DNA from: Chloroflexi bacterium TSY
Lineage (GTDB): Bacteria; Chloroflexota; Anaerolineae; Caldilineales; Caldilineaceae
DNA: 64,000 nt
Assembly (NCBI GenBank): GCA_019217005.1
Contig: JAHBNG010000008.1
Span: 149,608-213,607 of the forward strand
Reading direction: 5' to 3'
Position 1 is the stretch's first letter, and the number at the start of each line of letters is the position of its first letter. Below the pieces are notes generated by a model. That model was given only the letters and a program-made list of their open reading frames with translations. It ran no database searches and had not been told where the DNA came from. The translations under genes and the position numbers were made by a program. Shown piece by piece: positions 18,846 through 27,791 of this stretch.

Positions 18846-19316
18846 ATGCACAATGAACCAATGGAAGACCTGTTACATCGTGGATTCCGATACGCACTAT
18901 CGTTAACCCACAACCCAGAAGCTGCCCAAGACCTGCTGCAAGACGCTTGCCTGCGCATCAGCCGCCGGGGTGGTCCGTGGAGCATCCGCTATTTGATCAC
19001 AACCATTCGTAATCGGCACATTGATATTCATCGCCGCTCTCAGAAGTTCGACTTCGCTCCATTGGACGATTTCGACCTGATTGGTGAGATTGATGTAACC
19101 ATGAGTTCATTCGACCCTGCACTTGAGAGAGCATTGGCGCAGCTCAACGACGATGAACGCGAGCTGCTCTATCTTTCCGTAATGGAAGGATATTCGACTG
19201 GCGAAATTGCCAAGCTAACCAAGCGTCCACGTGGGACCATTTTAAGCATGTTGCATCGATCTAAAAAAAAGCTCCAAAAGCTATTGACGTTAAGCGCAGG
19301 TGCTAGGAGCCGTTGA
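18846..19316 (+). CDS. ECF-type RNA polymerase sigma factor
   Basis: This 156-residue protein has a sigma region 2 (about 8-65; HNPEAAQDLLQDACLRISRR) and a sigma-4 helix-turn-helix (about 100-150; LYLSVMEGYSTGEIAKLTK then GTILSMLHRSKKKLQ). This is the minimal architecture of extracytoplasmic-function sigma factors, which redirect polymerase to stress genes. The next gene is a single-pass membrane protein that is probably its anti-sigma factor. The following redox genes on the same strand are the likely regulon (inference). The start is preceded by AT-rich sequence with no clear ribosome binding site. Confidence 0.9.
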   Translation: MHNEPMEDLLHRGFRYALSLTHNPEAAQDLLQDACLRISRRGGPWSIRYLITTIRNRHIDIHRRSQKFDFAPLDDFDLIGEIDVTMSSFDPALERALAQLNDDERELLYLSVMEGYSTGEIAKLTKRPRGTILSMLHRSKKKLQKLLTLSAGARSR

Positions 19317-19415
19317 TATTTGACAGCTCTCCTCAGAGAAATCATCGTTCGATTCGACCAACGTTCTGAGAGCGCAGGCTAAATGCTAGGATGCTGAGAA
19401 CAAAAGCGAGCAAGT

Positions 19416-20039
19416 ATGATGAACGACAATCTGGACCCAATTGAAGAACGCCTGAAGCAGTACTACGAACGACAAACTTTGCCGTTAGATGTGTTGATGG
19501 AGCTCGAAGAGACAATCGAGCAGACCGAAGCCGTTCCAGATCCAAGATGGCGTTGGATAGCAGTACGCATGAAACCCATGACGCAAATTACGGCGGTGGC
19601 CGCAGCACTCTTACTCTGCATTGGCCTAGCCTACTTTTTTCTGGAGCGGCAAGCGAACAGCCACACTTTGGAATCTGTCGCGGCAGAGATTGCCCTGAAC
19701 CACGCCAAGCAATTTGATTCTGAATTTTTCCCTTCCAGCATACCGAGCCTTGCCCACTCGATGGAACTGCTGGACTTTGCGCCCGTGTATCCAAGACGGA
19801 TGCAGCTCGAACGATATCAGATTAACGGTGCTCGGTACTGCACCATCGATAGTTCGATCGCCGTGCAGATCCGGATGCAGAACGAAATGAAGCACGATTA
19901 CACCCTGTATGAGTTTCGCGGCCCCGATTGGTTGGTTATTAATGATGAAGAAGTGATATCAGTTGGGAACATCCAGGTAACGCTTTGGCAAGAGGGTGGC
20001 GTTACGATGGGGTTAGCCCAAAGAGTTAGTGAGTTTTAG
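19416..20039 (+). CDS. Probable anti-sigma factor, single-pass membrane protein
   Basis: This 207-residue protein has a cytoplasmic N-terminal segment of about 50 residues (DPIEERLKQYYERQTLPLDV) and one transmembrane helix at about 54-74 (ITAVAAALLLCIGLAYFFL). An extracytoplasmic domain of about 130 residues follows. This topology and the position directly after an ECF sigma gene are typical for anti-sigma factors. No zinc HxxxCxxC motif of the ZAS class is present. The external domain ends with a motif-like VTLWQEGGVTMGLAQRV. The signal sensed is unknown. The gap to ccdA is 20 bp. Confidence 0.7.
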   Translation: MMNDNLDPIEERLKQYYERQTLPLDVLMELEETIEQTEAVPDPRWRWIAVRMKPMTQITAVAAALLLCIGLAYFFLERQANSHTLESVAAEIALNHAKQFDSEFFPSSIPSLAHSMELLDFAPVYPRRMQLERYQINGARYCTIDSSIAVQIRMQNEMKHDYTLYEFRGPDWLVINDEEVISVGNIQVTLWQEGGVTMGLAQRVSEF

Positions 20040-20059
20040 TTTAATTTCCACAAAGGACT

Positions 20060-21010
20060 ATGATCTTTATGGCATCAACAATAGGTAATATACAGAGCGC
20101 TGAATCACAGACGACTGTGGTTGGCACAGCCTCAGCTTTACCGAAAGATACAGTATCGCGTATGACGATTCTGTTACACTCTTTGGCATTTGTTATCGGC
20201 TTCAGCGTTGTCTTCACACTGCTTGGCTCGGCGGCTGGGTTACTGGGCAGAAGCCTGTTTCAGTACCAGATCGTCCTGCAAAAGGTTGGGGCCATTTTGT
20301 TGGTACTCTTCGGCCTGACCACCATTGGTACCTTTCGCTGGCTCGGCACCATTTTGACCCAACGCATCGATCTAAAGACAAATCCAGCCGCAGCGACGTT
20401 GATCCGTTTCTTTGACTTCTTGAACACCCTCCTCTATACAGAGAAGCGTGTGACTGACATGCATAAAGTCAACCGCAGCTGGGGATACGCCAGCAGTTTT
20501 GCCATTGGTGTTAGCTTTAGCGCAGGATGGGTACCCTGTATTGGTCCGATTTTGGCCAGTATCCTCTTTATGGCCAGTGACAGCGCAACCGCCGTGCAGG
20601 GCGCAATTCTGCTCGCCATCTACAGCTTGGGTTTGGGCATCCCCTTCTTATTGACTGGTGCGGCCTTCGTCTCTGTTACTGCCTTTTTACGCAAGATGAA
20701 TCGCCATATGAGGGTTGTTAGCATCATCAGCGGGCTTTTCATGTTGCTGATTAGTTACTATCTGTGGACCGACCAGCTGGTCACGCTGACCACTCAATTT
20801 GGCTACTTGAACGAACTGGTTTTTGGCATGGAGGAATGGGTCTCTAGCTCGCTGGGACTCACAGACTTAAGCCCTGAACGTACAAGCATCCTGGGGGCTG
20901 CACCACTTGCGCTCATAGTAGGCATTATTAGCTTTGTTAGCCCATGCGTGCTTCCATTGGTCCCAGCATATATCGGATATCTCAGCGGGACATCGCTCAG
21001 CAATGGGTAG
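20060..21010 (+). CDS. ccdA: CcdA-like thiol-disulfide transmembrane protein with permuted domain order
   Basis: CcdA moves electrons from cytoplasmic thioredoxin across the membrane to extracytoplasmic TlpA-type proteins. All six membrane segments of the family are here, but in rotated order. The protein begins with what is normally the second segment (LAFVIGFSVVFTLLGSAAG, about 43-60). It continues through the GVSFSAGWVPCIGPILASIL motif with Cys160 and ends with what is normally the first segment, SFVSPCVLPLVPAYIGYLSG with Cys296, at residues 291-310 of 316. Nothing like the first segment occurs upstream of the start. ATG 20060 and ATG 20069 both lie near an AAGGA site; the latter has better spacing. 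The gene is followed after 9 bp by the DUF255 gene and later by a TlpA gene, its logical electron acceptor. Confidence 0.82.
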   Translation: MIFMASTIGNIQSAESQTTVVGTASALPKDTVSRMTILLHSLAFVIGFSVVFTLLGSAAGLLGRSLFQYQIVLQKVGAILLVLFGLTTIGTFRWLGTILTQRIDLKTNPAAATLIRFFDFLNTLLYTEKRVTDMHKVNRSWGYASSFAIGVSFSAGWVPCIGPILASILFMASDSATAVQGAILLAIYSLGLGIPFLLTGAAFVSVTAFLRKMNRHMRVVSIISGLFMLLISYYLWTDQLVTLTTQFGYLNELVFGMEEWVSSSLGLTDLSPERTSILGAAPLALIVGIISFVSPCVLPLVPAYIGYLSGTSLSNG

Positions 21011-21019
21011 GTCTATAGA

Positions 21020-23485
21020 ATGATTATGAATAAATCAAAAGTCTATTTAACGTTGATCGTAGTGGGTCTGTTGGTGATTTTCGCGGCTTGCAGATGGACC
21101 CTCAGCGAGGAGATGACCGAGGCGGAACAACCAGCATCTATCGAGTCAACTGCTGGGAAAGAGAGCGCCCAACCTCAGAGTGACGGACAGAACCATCAAG
21201 AAGCAGACTCAGAAGTTGGAGAGCCAACCGGCGATGCCGCAGTCGGAACAGACAATGAACAAGCCGAAGCAGCCAGCTCTGAACAGGCTGTAGAGAACGA
21301 AGCTAACTCCGACGCAGAGATTTCTACAGCATCAACTGGCGAACTAGAACATTCCGGCGAGCCGAATCGTCTCATCCACGAAAAGAGCCCCTATCTGTTG
21401 CAGCATGCATACAATCCAGTGGACTGGTACCCGTGGGGCGAAGAAGCGTTTGCCAAAGCCGCAGCCGAAGACAAGCCCATCTTCCTCTCCATAGGCTACT
21501 CAACCTGTCACTGGTGTCACGTCATGCGAGACGAATCCTTCGAAGATGAAGAAGTGGCGGCGCTCATGAATGAAACGTTTGTCGCGATCAAGCTTGATAG
21601 GGAAGAGCGACCCGACATCGACGACATCTACATTAACGTGGCTCATCTCATGCAGGTGCGGGGTGGTTGGCCGCTAAACGTGGTGCTGACGCCGGAGCAA
21701 AAGCCCTTTTTCGTCACGACGTATGTACCGAAAGAGACTCGTTTTCAGCGTGCGGGCATGTTGGACTTGGTTCCCCGAATTGAAGAGGCATGGCAGACGC
21801 AGCGAGACGAAATTCTGACCTTTGCCAACCAGGTCACCAACGCACTTCAGCCACCCCAAATGAGCCAGGCAGGCGATTTTGGGCAAGCGGTCATCGGCGA
21901 AGATCTGCTTGGTTCTGCCACATTGACCAATGCGTTTGATCAACTCAATCAGCGGTTTGATCCGGTATACGGCGGCTTTGGCACGTCGCCCAAGTTTCCC
22001 TCACCGCACAACATGCTCTTTTTGCTGCGCTACTGGCAGCGGACCGGCGATGAGAACGCTTTGGAGATGGTCGAGACAACCCTAAAGGCCATGCGACGTG
22101 GCGGCGTCTACGATCAGATTGGTTTTGGCTTCCACCGCTATTCGACGGATCAACAGTGGAAGCTGCCTCACTTCGAAAAGATGCTCTATGACCAGGCGAT
22201 GCTCGGCATGGCCTACACAGAAACGTACGAAGCAACGGAGAACGAAGCGTACCAACGAATTGCGCGTGAAATCTTCACCTATGTTCTGCGCGACATGACT
22301 GATCCATTGGGCGGATTCTATTCGGCCGAGGATGCAGACAGCGAAGGCGAAGAAGGCACCTTCTACATGTGGACCAATGATGAGTTGATTGAGCTGCTGG
22401 GTCTCGAAGATGCGAATTTCATTATTCAGATGGCGGCAATGACCGAAGAAGGGAACTTTCTGGAGGAGGCAACCCGAGAGGCTATTGGCAAGAACATCGT
22501 CTACTGGGATAAATCGGTGGAAGAAGTTGCTGCAGCCGTCAATCTCTCGCCCGAGGCATTCCTCGAGCAGCTAGAGCCGATCCGCCAGAAGCTCTTTGAC
22601 ATACGTGAAGAGCGCATCCATCCTCACAAAGACGACAAAATACTCACCGACTGGAATGGATTGATGATTGTTGCTCTCTCCAAGGCAGCACGTGCTTTTG
22701 ACGAACCGGCCTACACGCAAGCAGCGACCAAAGCGGCTGATTTTCTGTTGACAACCATGCGGAATGATGGGGGACGGCTTTTACATCGCTACCGAGACGG
22801 CGAGGCAGGTTTGCAGGCCAACATTGACGACTATGCCTTTCTCATCTGGGGGCTGCTTGAGCTATATGAAACGACCTTTGACCTGCGCTATCTGGAGGAG
22901 GCCATTTCGCTCAACCAAGAATTAGAAACCTACTTCTGGGATGAATTCACTGGCGGTTTCTTCTTTACGCCAGAGGATGGAGAGAAGTTGATTGCCCGTC
23001 AAAAGGCCATCTATGACGGTGCAATTCCCTCTGGTAATTCAGTTTCTATGCTCAACCTGCTGAAGCTTGGTCGTATAACAGCCGATGCCGATTATGAGGC
23101 CAGAGCAGCCGAGATTGGTCAGGCCTTCTCGCGTGAGATTGAGAGCAGCCCAACCGCCTATACGCAGCTAATGAGCGCGCTGGAATTTGGCGTTGGGCCA
23201 TCGTTGGAGGTGGTGATTGTGGGCGAAGAAGGGGCTGCCGACACAGAAGCATTATTGAGCGCTCTGCGGGACGAATACGTTCCCAACAAGGTCGTTCTGC
23301 TACGCGGTCCAGAAGACGACGCACCGATCATTGAACTAGCAGACTATACCAAGTACTACTACGCCATCGAAGATAGCGCAACGGCTTATGTCTGTCAAAA
23401 CTATGTCTGTGAGTTCCCAACCAACGATCCTGAGATCATGGTTGCTCTGCTTTCAGATCCCAGCGGTGTCGGTACAAGTGAGTAA
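21020..23485 (+). CDS. DUF255 / thioredoxin-domain protein (YyaL/SSP411 family), lipoprotein
   Basis: This 821-residue protein has a lipoprotein signal ([13 protein letters not shown], Cys24) and an acidic Glu/Ala/Ser-rich spacer (25-115). The DUF255 thioredoxin-like domain follows, with [20 protein letters not shown] (about 118-137) and the redox motif Cys164-His-Trp-Cys167. The remainder is an (alpha/alpha)6 barrel like N-acylglucosamine 2-epimerases ([38 protein letters not shown]). The family is widespread but its biochemical role is not established. Most relatives are cytoplasmic, so the lipoprotein signal is notable. It fits with the CcdA upstream and TlpA downstream as an extracytoplasmic thiol-redox unit (inference). 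Confidence 0.9.
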   Translation: MIMNKSKVYLTLIVVGLLVIFAACRWTLSEEMTEAEQPASIESTAGKESAQPQSDGQNHQEADSEVGEPTGDAAVGTDNEQAEAASSEQAVENEANSDAEISTASTGELEHSGEPNRLIHEKSPYLLQHAYNPVDWYPWGEEAFAKAAAEDKPIFLSIGYSTCHWCHVMRDESFEDEEVAALMNETFVAIKLDREERPDIDDIYINVAHLMQVRGGWPLNVVLTPEQKPFFVTTYVPKETRFQRAGMLDLVPRIEEAWQTQRDEILTFANQVTNALQPPQMSQAGDFGQAVIGEDLLGSATLTNAFDQLNQRFDPVYGGFGTSPKFPSPHNMLFLLRYWQRTGDENALEMVETTLKAMRRGGVYDQIGFGFHRYSTDQQWKLPHFEKMLYDQAMLGMAYTETYEATENEAYQRIAREIFTYVLRDMTDPLGGFYSAEDADSEGEEGTFYMWTNDELIELLGLEDANFIIQMAAMTEEGNFLEEATREAIGKNIVYWDKSVEEVAAAVNLSPEAFLEQLEPIRQKLFDIREERIHPHKDDKILTDWNGLMIVALSKAARAFDEPAYTQAATKAADFLLTTMRNDGGRLLHRYRDGEAGLQANIDDYAFLIWGLLELYETTFDLRYLEEAISLNQELETYFWDEFTGGFFFTPEDGEKLIARQKAIYDGAIPSGNSVSMLNLLKLGRITADADYEARAAEIGQAFSREIESSPTAYTQLMSALEFGVGPSLEVVIVGEEGAADTEALLSALRDEYVPNKVVLLRGPEDDAPIIELADYTKYYYAIEDSATAYVCQNYVCEFPTNDPEIMVALLSDPSGVGTSE

Positions 23486-23710
23486 ACTATATGTGCTGGA
23501 TCTCTCATGGGTAATATACTGTTACTCAAGTTATGACTGATTAGAGGCGGCCAATCGTAGGTCACATTTGAAATATGACAAGTGTGGTAAACCGGTCGGA
23601 TTCAAGTATCTAAACAGGCAACTTGGACGATTGTCCGATTACAAATCGGACCTACGAATAAAGGCGTCACAATTTCAGTAACAGTGTAGTAGCCCAGAGT
23701 ATAAGCGAGT
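23486..23710. other. Intergenic region with a REP-like inverted repeat
   Basis: The word CGTAGGTC at about 23556 pairs with GACCTACGA at about 23650, and GTCCGATT/AATCGGAC form an inner short hairpin (about 23632-23653). The word GTAGGTCAC also occurs in the tandem repeat at 57572-57847. A REP-type or attenuator role is possible. Confidence 0.4.
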
Positions 23711-24259
23711 ATGAATCAAGTGAAAACAAAAGTATGCACCGTCCTGCTCATCTTCTTGGTTGCCGCTCTACTTACTGGTTGTGTTGGTGGTCGTGAAGGT
23801 CAATTGCAGGACAATGGCAACGGCGCGGCAGAAGAGGTTGCCGATGCGAATGCATCAAAATGGAGTGATTCGGCCACGACAGCTGCTGATCTGGCCACCA
23901 ACTTCACCATGCAAACACTGAGCGGCGAAGAGCTATCACTGGTAGACCTGCGCGGGCAGTTTGTGTTGGTCAACTTTTGGGCGACGTGGTGTGTACCTTG
24001 TCGCAAAGAGATGCCCTATTTCCAAGCACTTGCCGATGAACACAGCGAGGAGCTTGTGGTCTTAGGCATCAACATGCGCGAGGACGCGGAACGAATTCAG
24101 CCCTTTGTGGATGAGATGGGGATCACCTTTCCGATTTTGCTCGATCCGCCCAATGATCTCTTGCTCGAGCACAATGTGCGGGGTTTGCCCGTTTCCTACG
24201 TCGTTGGGCCAGATGGCACGATTGTTTATCGCCGCATCGGCGGGGTGGTTCAGAATTAG
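23711..24259 (+). CDS. TlpA/ResA-like thiol-disulfide oxidoreductase lipoprotein with C-terminus replaced by a MITE
   Basis: The protein has a lipoprotein signal (LLIFLVAALLTGC, Cys24) and a thioredoxin fold with the active site Trp93-Cys94-Val-Pro-Cys97 in FWATWCVPCRKEMPYFQ. The cis-Pro region is in RGLPVSYVVGPDGT. It would accept electrons from CcdA and reduce extracytoplasmic thiols. MITE-A enters at 24242 and adds GVVQN plus a stop after IVYRRIG. Removing 24242-24404 (the element plus the right duplication) restores a natural tail of 19 residues (EILPKDFDPWLDDQLLALR) with a stop at 24462-24464. The shortened protein keeps all catalytic elements and may still work. An upstream gap of 225 bp separates it from the DUF255 gene. 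Confidence 0.87.
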   Translation: MNQVKTKVCTVLLIFLVAALLTGCVGGREGQLQDNGNGAAEEVADANASKWSDSATTAADLATNFTMQTLSGEELSLVDLRGQFVLVNFWATWCVPCRKEMPYFQALADEHSEELVVLGINMREDAERIQPFVDEMGITFPILLDPPNDLLLEHNVRGLPVSYVVGPDGTIVYRRIGGVVQN

Positions 24260-24396
24260 GTTTACACTTTTGATACATAGACAAAAATCTATATGAGGTC
24301 ATTTTCTGCCTGAGCATGGCTCAAATTAGAAAATATAAACATCTTTTCTCTTTGCAAAAATGTAAACCTAATTGTCCGCCTAAAATGAACCACCCC
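24242..24396. repeat. MITE-A copy 3 (155 bp) in the TlpA gene
   Basis: It has GGGGTGGTTCA ends and the 8-bp duplication GCATCGGC at 24234-24241 and 24397-24404. Its interior is nearly the same as MITE-A copy 1. It inserted near the 3' end of the TlpA coding region and provides a new stop codon. Confidence 0.94.
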
Positions 24397-24687
24397 GCAT
24401 CGGCGAAATTTTACCCAAAGATTTTGATCCTTGGTTGGACGATCAACTTTTGGCTCTCCGCTGACATCATGTTGCCGAACCACAAAACGAATGATCACTT
24501 GTTGGCTCACCCACACACAATCCCGCTGAGCTATATGATATCTTGATTTATTAGACGATTTCCTAAATCTGTTCTTGATCAGGCTTAAGAAACGATTCTC
24601 TGCAGATGTGTCTATCCGGTAACGGATAAATTGCATGAAGATAAATTTCAGTTCAACCACGCCATCATAGTCTACGAGGCGAATCAA

Positions 24688-25576
24688 ATGACACGCAAAA
24701 ATAAAAAGAATAGCCAATCCAACAAAAAACGTGAAACACCATTATCTGCCCGAGAACGTCGGGAAAATGTACGCAGGAAGGCTGCCCGTCAACGCACCAA
24801 TCAAAACCGACTGCTGATTGGAGCTGCCGTATTTATGGTTATGCTCATCGGTGGTTTTGTTTATTTGGGGACGCGGGCCCAGGCAGGCGTGAATGGTGAG
24901 TTGACCTACGAGTCTCAGTAGATCCAAATTTGGCGTTTTTGGCTATTTTCAGTCGAGATTGCAGGGATTTTGGAGTCATTTATTCAGATTTCGGTTACAG
25001 AAAACAACCTATTTCATATCTGAAAATCGCCCAAATCTAACGCAAAAACTAGATATCGACCGGCAAATTTGTATTTATGTCAACTGTTTAGCCAGAATTC
25101 TCTCTCAAAACCTGAAATTTGGATCTACTGAGTCTATGGGCAACAGCCATCTTCAGTATGGGCAGCGGTCTCCAATAGTCTACAATAGTACGCCGCCCAA
25201 TTCTGGACCCCACTATGGGAACCTGGTCGCGTGGGAGGTTTACGATGAACCAATTCGCTATGAACAACTTATACACAACATGGAAGATGGTGGCGTCATT
25301 GTTTATTACCAGTGCGAAGAAGCGTGTCCCGAACTTATTGAGCAGCTAACGGAATCGGTAGAACCCTATATTAATGCCGGTCGTCACGTCATCATGGTCC
25401 CGAATCAGCCAGAGCGGACTGTTGGTGGTGGTCAGCCGCTGCATCAAGATATGGGGGCCAAGATCGCCCTGACAGCTTGGACCAAAGTTCTCAAGCTGGA
25501 CGAGTACGACGCTGCCGTGATCGATCACTTCATCCGTCGCTATGAGGGAATAGACCACCATGTGCGGCGCCTCTAG
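24688..25576 (+). pseudogene. DUF3105 membrane protein gene interrupted by MITE-B
   Basis: The first part, from ATG 24688 (GAGG site upstream), encodes a basic N-terminus and a membrane helix (LIGAAVFMVMLIGGFVYLG), ending at LTYES. The second part (25136-25576) resumes MGNSHLQYGQRSPIVYN, then PPNSGPHYG, and ends at HHVRRL. The motifs PPNSGPHYG, a CxxxC (CEEAC) and WTKVLKLDEYD are typical of DUF3105. Removing 24916-25130 plus one AGTCT copy gives GAG TCT ATG GGC in frame, so the gene was intact before insertion. DUF3105 function is unknown; members often lie near thioredoxin-like genes. The interrupted first part is only about 76 residues and is probably non-functional. Confidence 0.9.
24916..25130. 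repeat. MITE-B copy 1 (215 bp) in the DUF3105 gene
   Basis: Its perfect 16-bp inverted ends are CAGTAGATCCAAATTT and its complement. The 5-bp duplication AGTCT lies at 24911-24915 and 25131-25135. By eye it differs from copy 2 at a single base, which indicates recent movement. Confidence 0.95.
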
Positions 25577-25704
25577 TGCTATTACATCATAAGTAAGGAG
25601 TTATATGCTTCGACAAACTGGATCATTTGGCCTTTCTTTTCTGACATCCTTACTCATTTTGGGCTGCGCGCGCTTTGACGCTTTTCAATCCTCCCTAACC
25701 CAAG

Positions 25705-26211
25705 ATGCATCAGTCCTTTCGAAAACTGCTCTTCCCGGTTATCTACTTGGCGTTGATGGTTCCGCTGCCCGCTGTCGAACGTAGCACTTATCCCCTTGCA
25801 CTGTTTACCGGCGTGTGCTCAGGTGCACTGGTCAATTTTTTAGGGCTGCCGATCCAAATTGTTGGTAACGCTGTTCAACTGCCGGGCACGGATCTGTTTA
25901 TCGGTGCTCAATGTAGTGGGGTCAATTCTATTATTACGTTGATTGCGCTCACATCGCTGTGTGCATACCTTTTCCATGGACCGTGGTGTGGGCGAGTGGC
26001 TCTGGTGCTGATCTCAATTCCACTAGGAATGGGGGGCAATATTCTGCGGGTTGGCAATTTGCTCTACGTGGCCTATTACTGGGGCGTAGAGGCTGCATTC
26101 ACCTTCTATCATGATTATTCCGGGTTTGTCTTTTTTGCGGTCGTGTTTGTGCTACTTTTGCCATTGATGTGTGTATTGCAACTGAAGAATGTGCGTATGG
26201 ACGTCGTGTGA
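25705..26211 (+). CDS. Exosortase/archaeosortase-family membrane protein
   Basis: This 168-residue protein has about five membrane segments. The exosortase catalytic triad is complete: Cys70 in FIGAQCSGVNSIITL, Arg115 in NILRVGNLLY and His136 in FYHDYSGFVFF. Exosortases cut PEP-CTERM-type sorting tails at the outer face and attach proteins to the surface. Canonical members have extra N-terminal helices. A frame from 25604 in another phase (59 residues, with a good TAAGGAG site and a hydrophobic start) overlaps the start here, so the gene may be a frameshifted longer version. No PEP-CTERM substrate was recognised in the window. Confidence 0.75.
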   Translation: MHQSFRKLLFPVIYLALMVPLPAVERSTYPLALFTGVCSGALVNFLGLPIQIVGNAVQLPGTDLFIGAQCSGVNSIITLIALTSLCAYLFHGPWCGRVALVLISIPLGMGGNILRVGNLLYVAYYWGVEAAFTFYHDYSGFVFFAVVFVLLLPLMCVLQLKNVRMDVV

Positions 26212-26226
26212 TATGGCACAACATGA

Positions 26227-26302
26227 TATATACTCCGCCGCAGCACATTATAACATTCTTTCTCGACTAAAAAGTGTTATTTTATGGCGCTGCTCAGTAT
26301 AC
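26227..26302. repeat. 76-bp palindromic unit (P76), copy 1
   Basis: The unit runs from ATATACTCCGCCGCAGCACA to GGCGCTGCTCAGTATAC and can fold into one long imperfect hairpin, with inner AACATT and AGTGTT arms. Nearly identical copies are at 54766-54841 and a diverged one at 37549-37624. Here it lies between two convergent genes, consistent with a bidirectional terminator (inference). Confidence 0.75.
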
Positions 26303-26332
26303 ACACTGTTTTAAGGCAATGCTAGTGCTGAT

Positions 26333-27751
26333 CTATTGTCTTCCCTCCAACCGCTCCACGGCCTCGACCAGCGAATCGTCTCCACCCACATTGCCAGGAA
26401 AAACAATATAGGACAGATCCGGATAGCGACTGTTATGACCCGCTCGCCACACTGGAATACCAGGCAGTATCTGCCCCAACACCGTGGCACGCTGAATCCC
26501 TAATCCCTTGGTCGCTATGTCGCTGGATGTAATGCCACCTTTGGCGAGCAGATAGCGGGGACGTGTCTGGATTCCCCGGACAATCTGAATCAAGCTGTCG
26601 GAGATGCGGCGACCGATTGCGAGACTGCTTGTGGCATTGTCACCTGTAACAAGATTGCGGCTGGTGACAATCATCACGTCCTGCCTGCTGGCCAAAGCAC
26701 TATCGGCACTGCGAACAATACGCTCAATTTCGGCAGATTCATGAGCATCATCTAACAATTTCTGTACATCGGCCTCGAGTGTATAGACCAACCCTGTCTT
26801 GATCAACATGCTCATCTGTGCAGTTGTCTTTGGTACATAAGAACCGACAACAATTAGCCCACCATTGTTGGTTGATTCAGGAATAAGCTGTGCGTTTGAA
26901 AGGAGCTCTTGTTGGCTGAGACCGGCTAGAACTCGCACAAATGAGGCGGCTGTTCGATAGAGATAGCGTTTTCCTTGAGATTCGGCTGTTAATAGTCCTT
27001 GAACAAAGACCTCAACATCGCGATAGCTAGCTGCATTGACAGCACAAACAGCCCTTTGTGGTAAAGCAAGGAGACGCTCTGACACTCGGGTTGGCCCACC
27101 TTCACGAATATCGCTCAAAGAAATGGTCTCAACATTTGATTGAGCGATGCGTCCTTCCGTCTTCTCTTCAACCCAAGCCCGCATATCGGAGGCTCGATAT
27201 CCAAATGCTTTGTCCTGGGCAAAAGGCGTCTCGCCTGCTGGGATCAGCTGGTCGCCTTCTGCCACATAATGAACATCGTTAATCGTAAAACGACCACCTT
27301 CTTCAAAGAAGGGAATAATCAGCCATCCATCGTATGTTTGGCCTAGCGTCTCAAGCGCGTCTAATTCCCCTGGAAAATGACCGCGTAAGGTCGAATCGCT
27401 ACGGCTGATCAGGGTGAAGTCTGCACCACATTCTTGGGCGGCTTGAATTAGATTGGTTCCGATTTCCACGTTAAGAGCCTGGGCATCGGGCAAGGTCATG
27501 CTGCGCGAATTGGTGAGCACATAGAAGACCCGCACATCCTTATTGCTTAGTTCGGACTTGAGACTCTCCACTGACCATTCCGTCAAGACAGGTACATCGT
27601 AAACTGTCTGGGTACCAGTAGGGTCGTCGTCCAGAACGACAACTGTGCGATCAGTCGATTGGCGTGCTTTTTGGATAAAGGGAAGCGGATCGTGTAGCCA
27701 TTCAGGCGGCAAGCTAGCCCAAACAGTATCTTTGTTCAGTGAGTTTGTCAT
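26333..27751 (-). CDS. Four-carbon acid sugar kinase family protein (DUF1537)
   Basis: This 472-residue protein has the N-terminal DUF1537 signature VVVLDDDPTGTQTVYD (about 34-49) and the substrate-side motif FTLISRSDSTLRGHFPGELD. The C-terminal nucleotide-binding domain carries YLLAKGGITSSDIATKGLG. Characterised relatives (OtnK, DtnK) phosphorylate D-erythronate, L-threonate or D-threonate in four-carbon acid sugar degradation. Partners of that pathway are usually a dehydrogenase, an isomerase and an aldolase or decarboxylase. Here the next gene on the strand is a thioredoxin-like fusion 40 bp upstream, and a decayed 3-hydroxyisobutyrate-type dehydrogenase lies about 7 kb away. The true substrate cannot be read from the sequence. 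Confidence 0.9.
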   Translation of the reverse strand: MTNSLNKDTVWASLPPEWLHDPLPFIQKARQSTDRTVVVLDDDPTGTQTVYDVPVLTEWSVESLKSELSNKDVRVFYVLTNSRSMTLPDAQALNVEIGTNLIQAAQECGADFTLISRSDSTLRGHFPGELDALETLGQTYDGWLIIPFFEEGGRFTINDVHYVAEGDQLIPAGETPFAQDKAFGYRASDMRAWVEEKTEGRIAQSNVETISLSDIREGGPTRVSERLLALPQRAVCAVNAASYRDVEVFVQGLLTAESQGKRYLYRTAASFVRVLAGLSQQELLSNAQLIPESTNNGGLIVVGSYVPKTTAQMSMLIKTGLVYTLEADVQKLLDDAHESAEIERIVRSADSALASRQDVMIVTSRNLVTGDNATSSLAIGRRISDSLIQIVRGIQTRPRYLLAKGGITSSDIATKGLGIQRATVLGQILPGIPVWRAGHNSRYPDLSYIVFPGNVGGDDSLVEAVERLEGRQ

Positions 27752-27791
27752 TGTTGCCGTTGTCGTATATAGGTGTTTAACATGAATCGTA

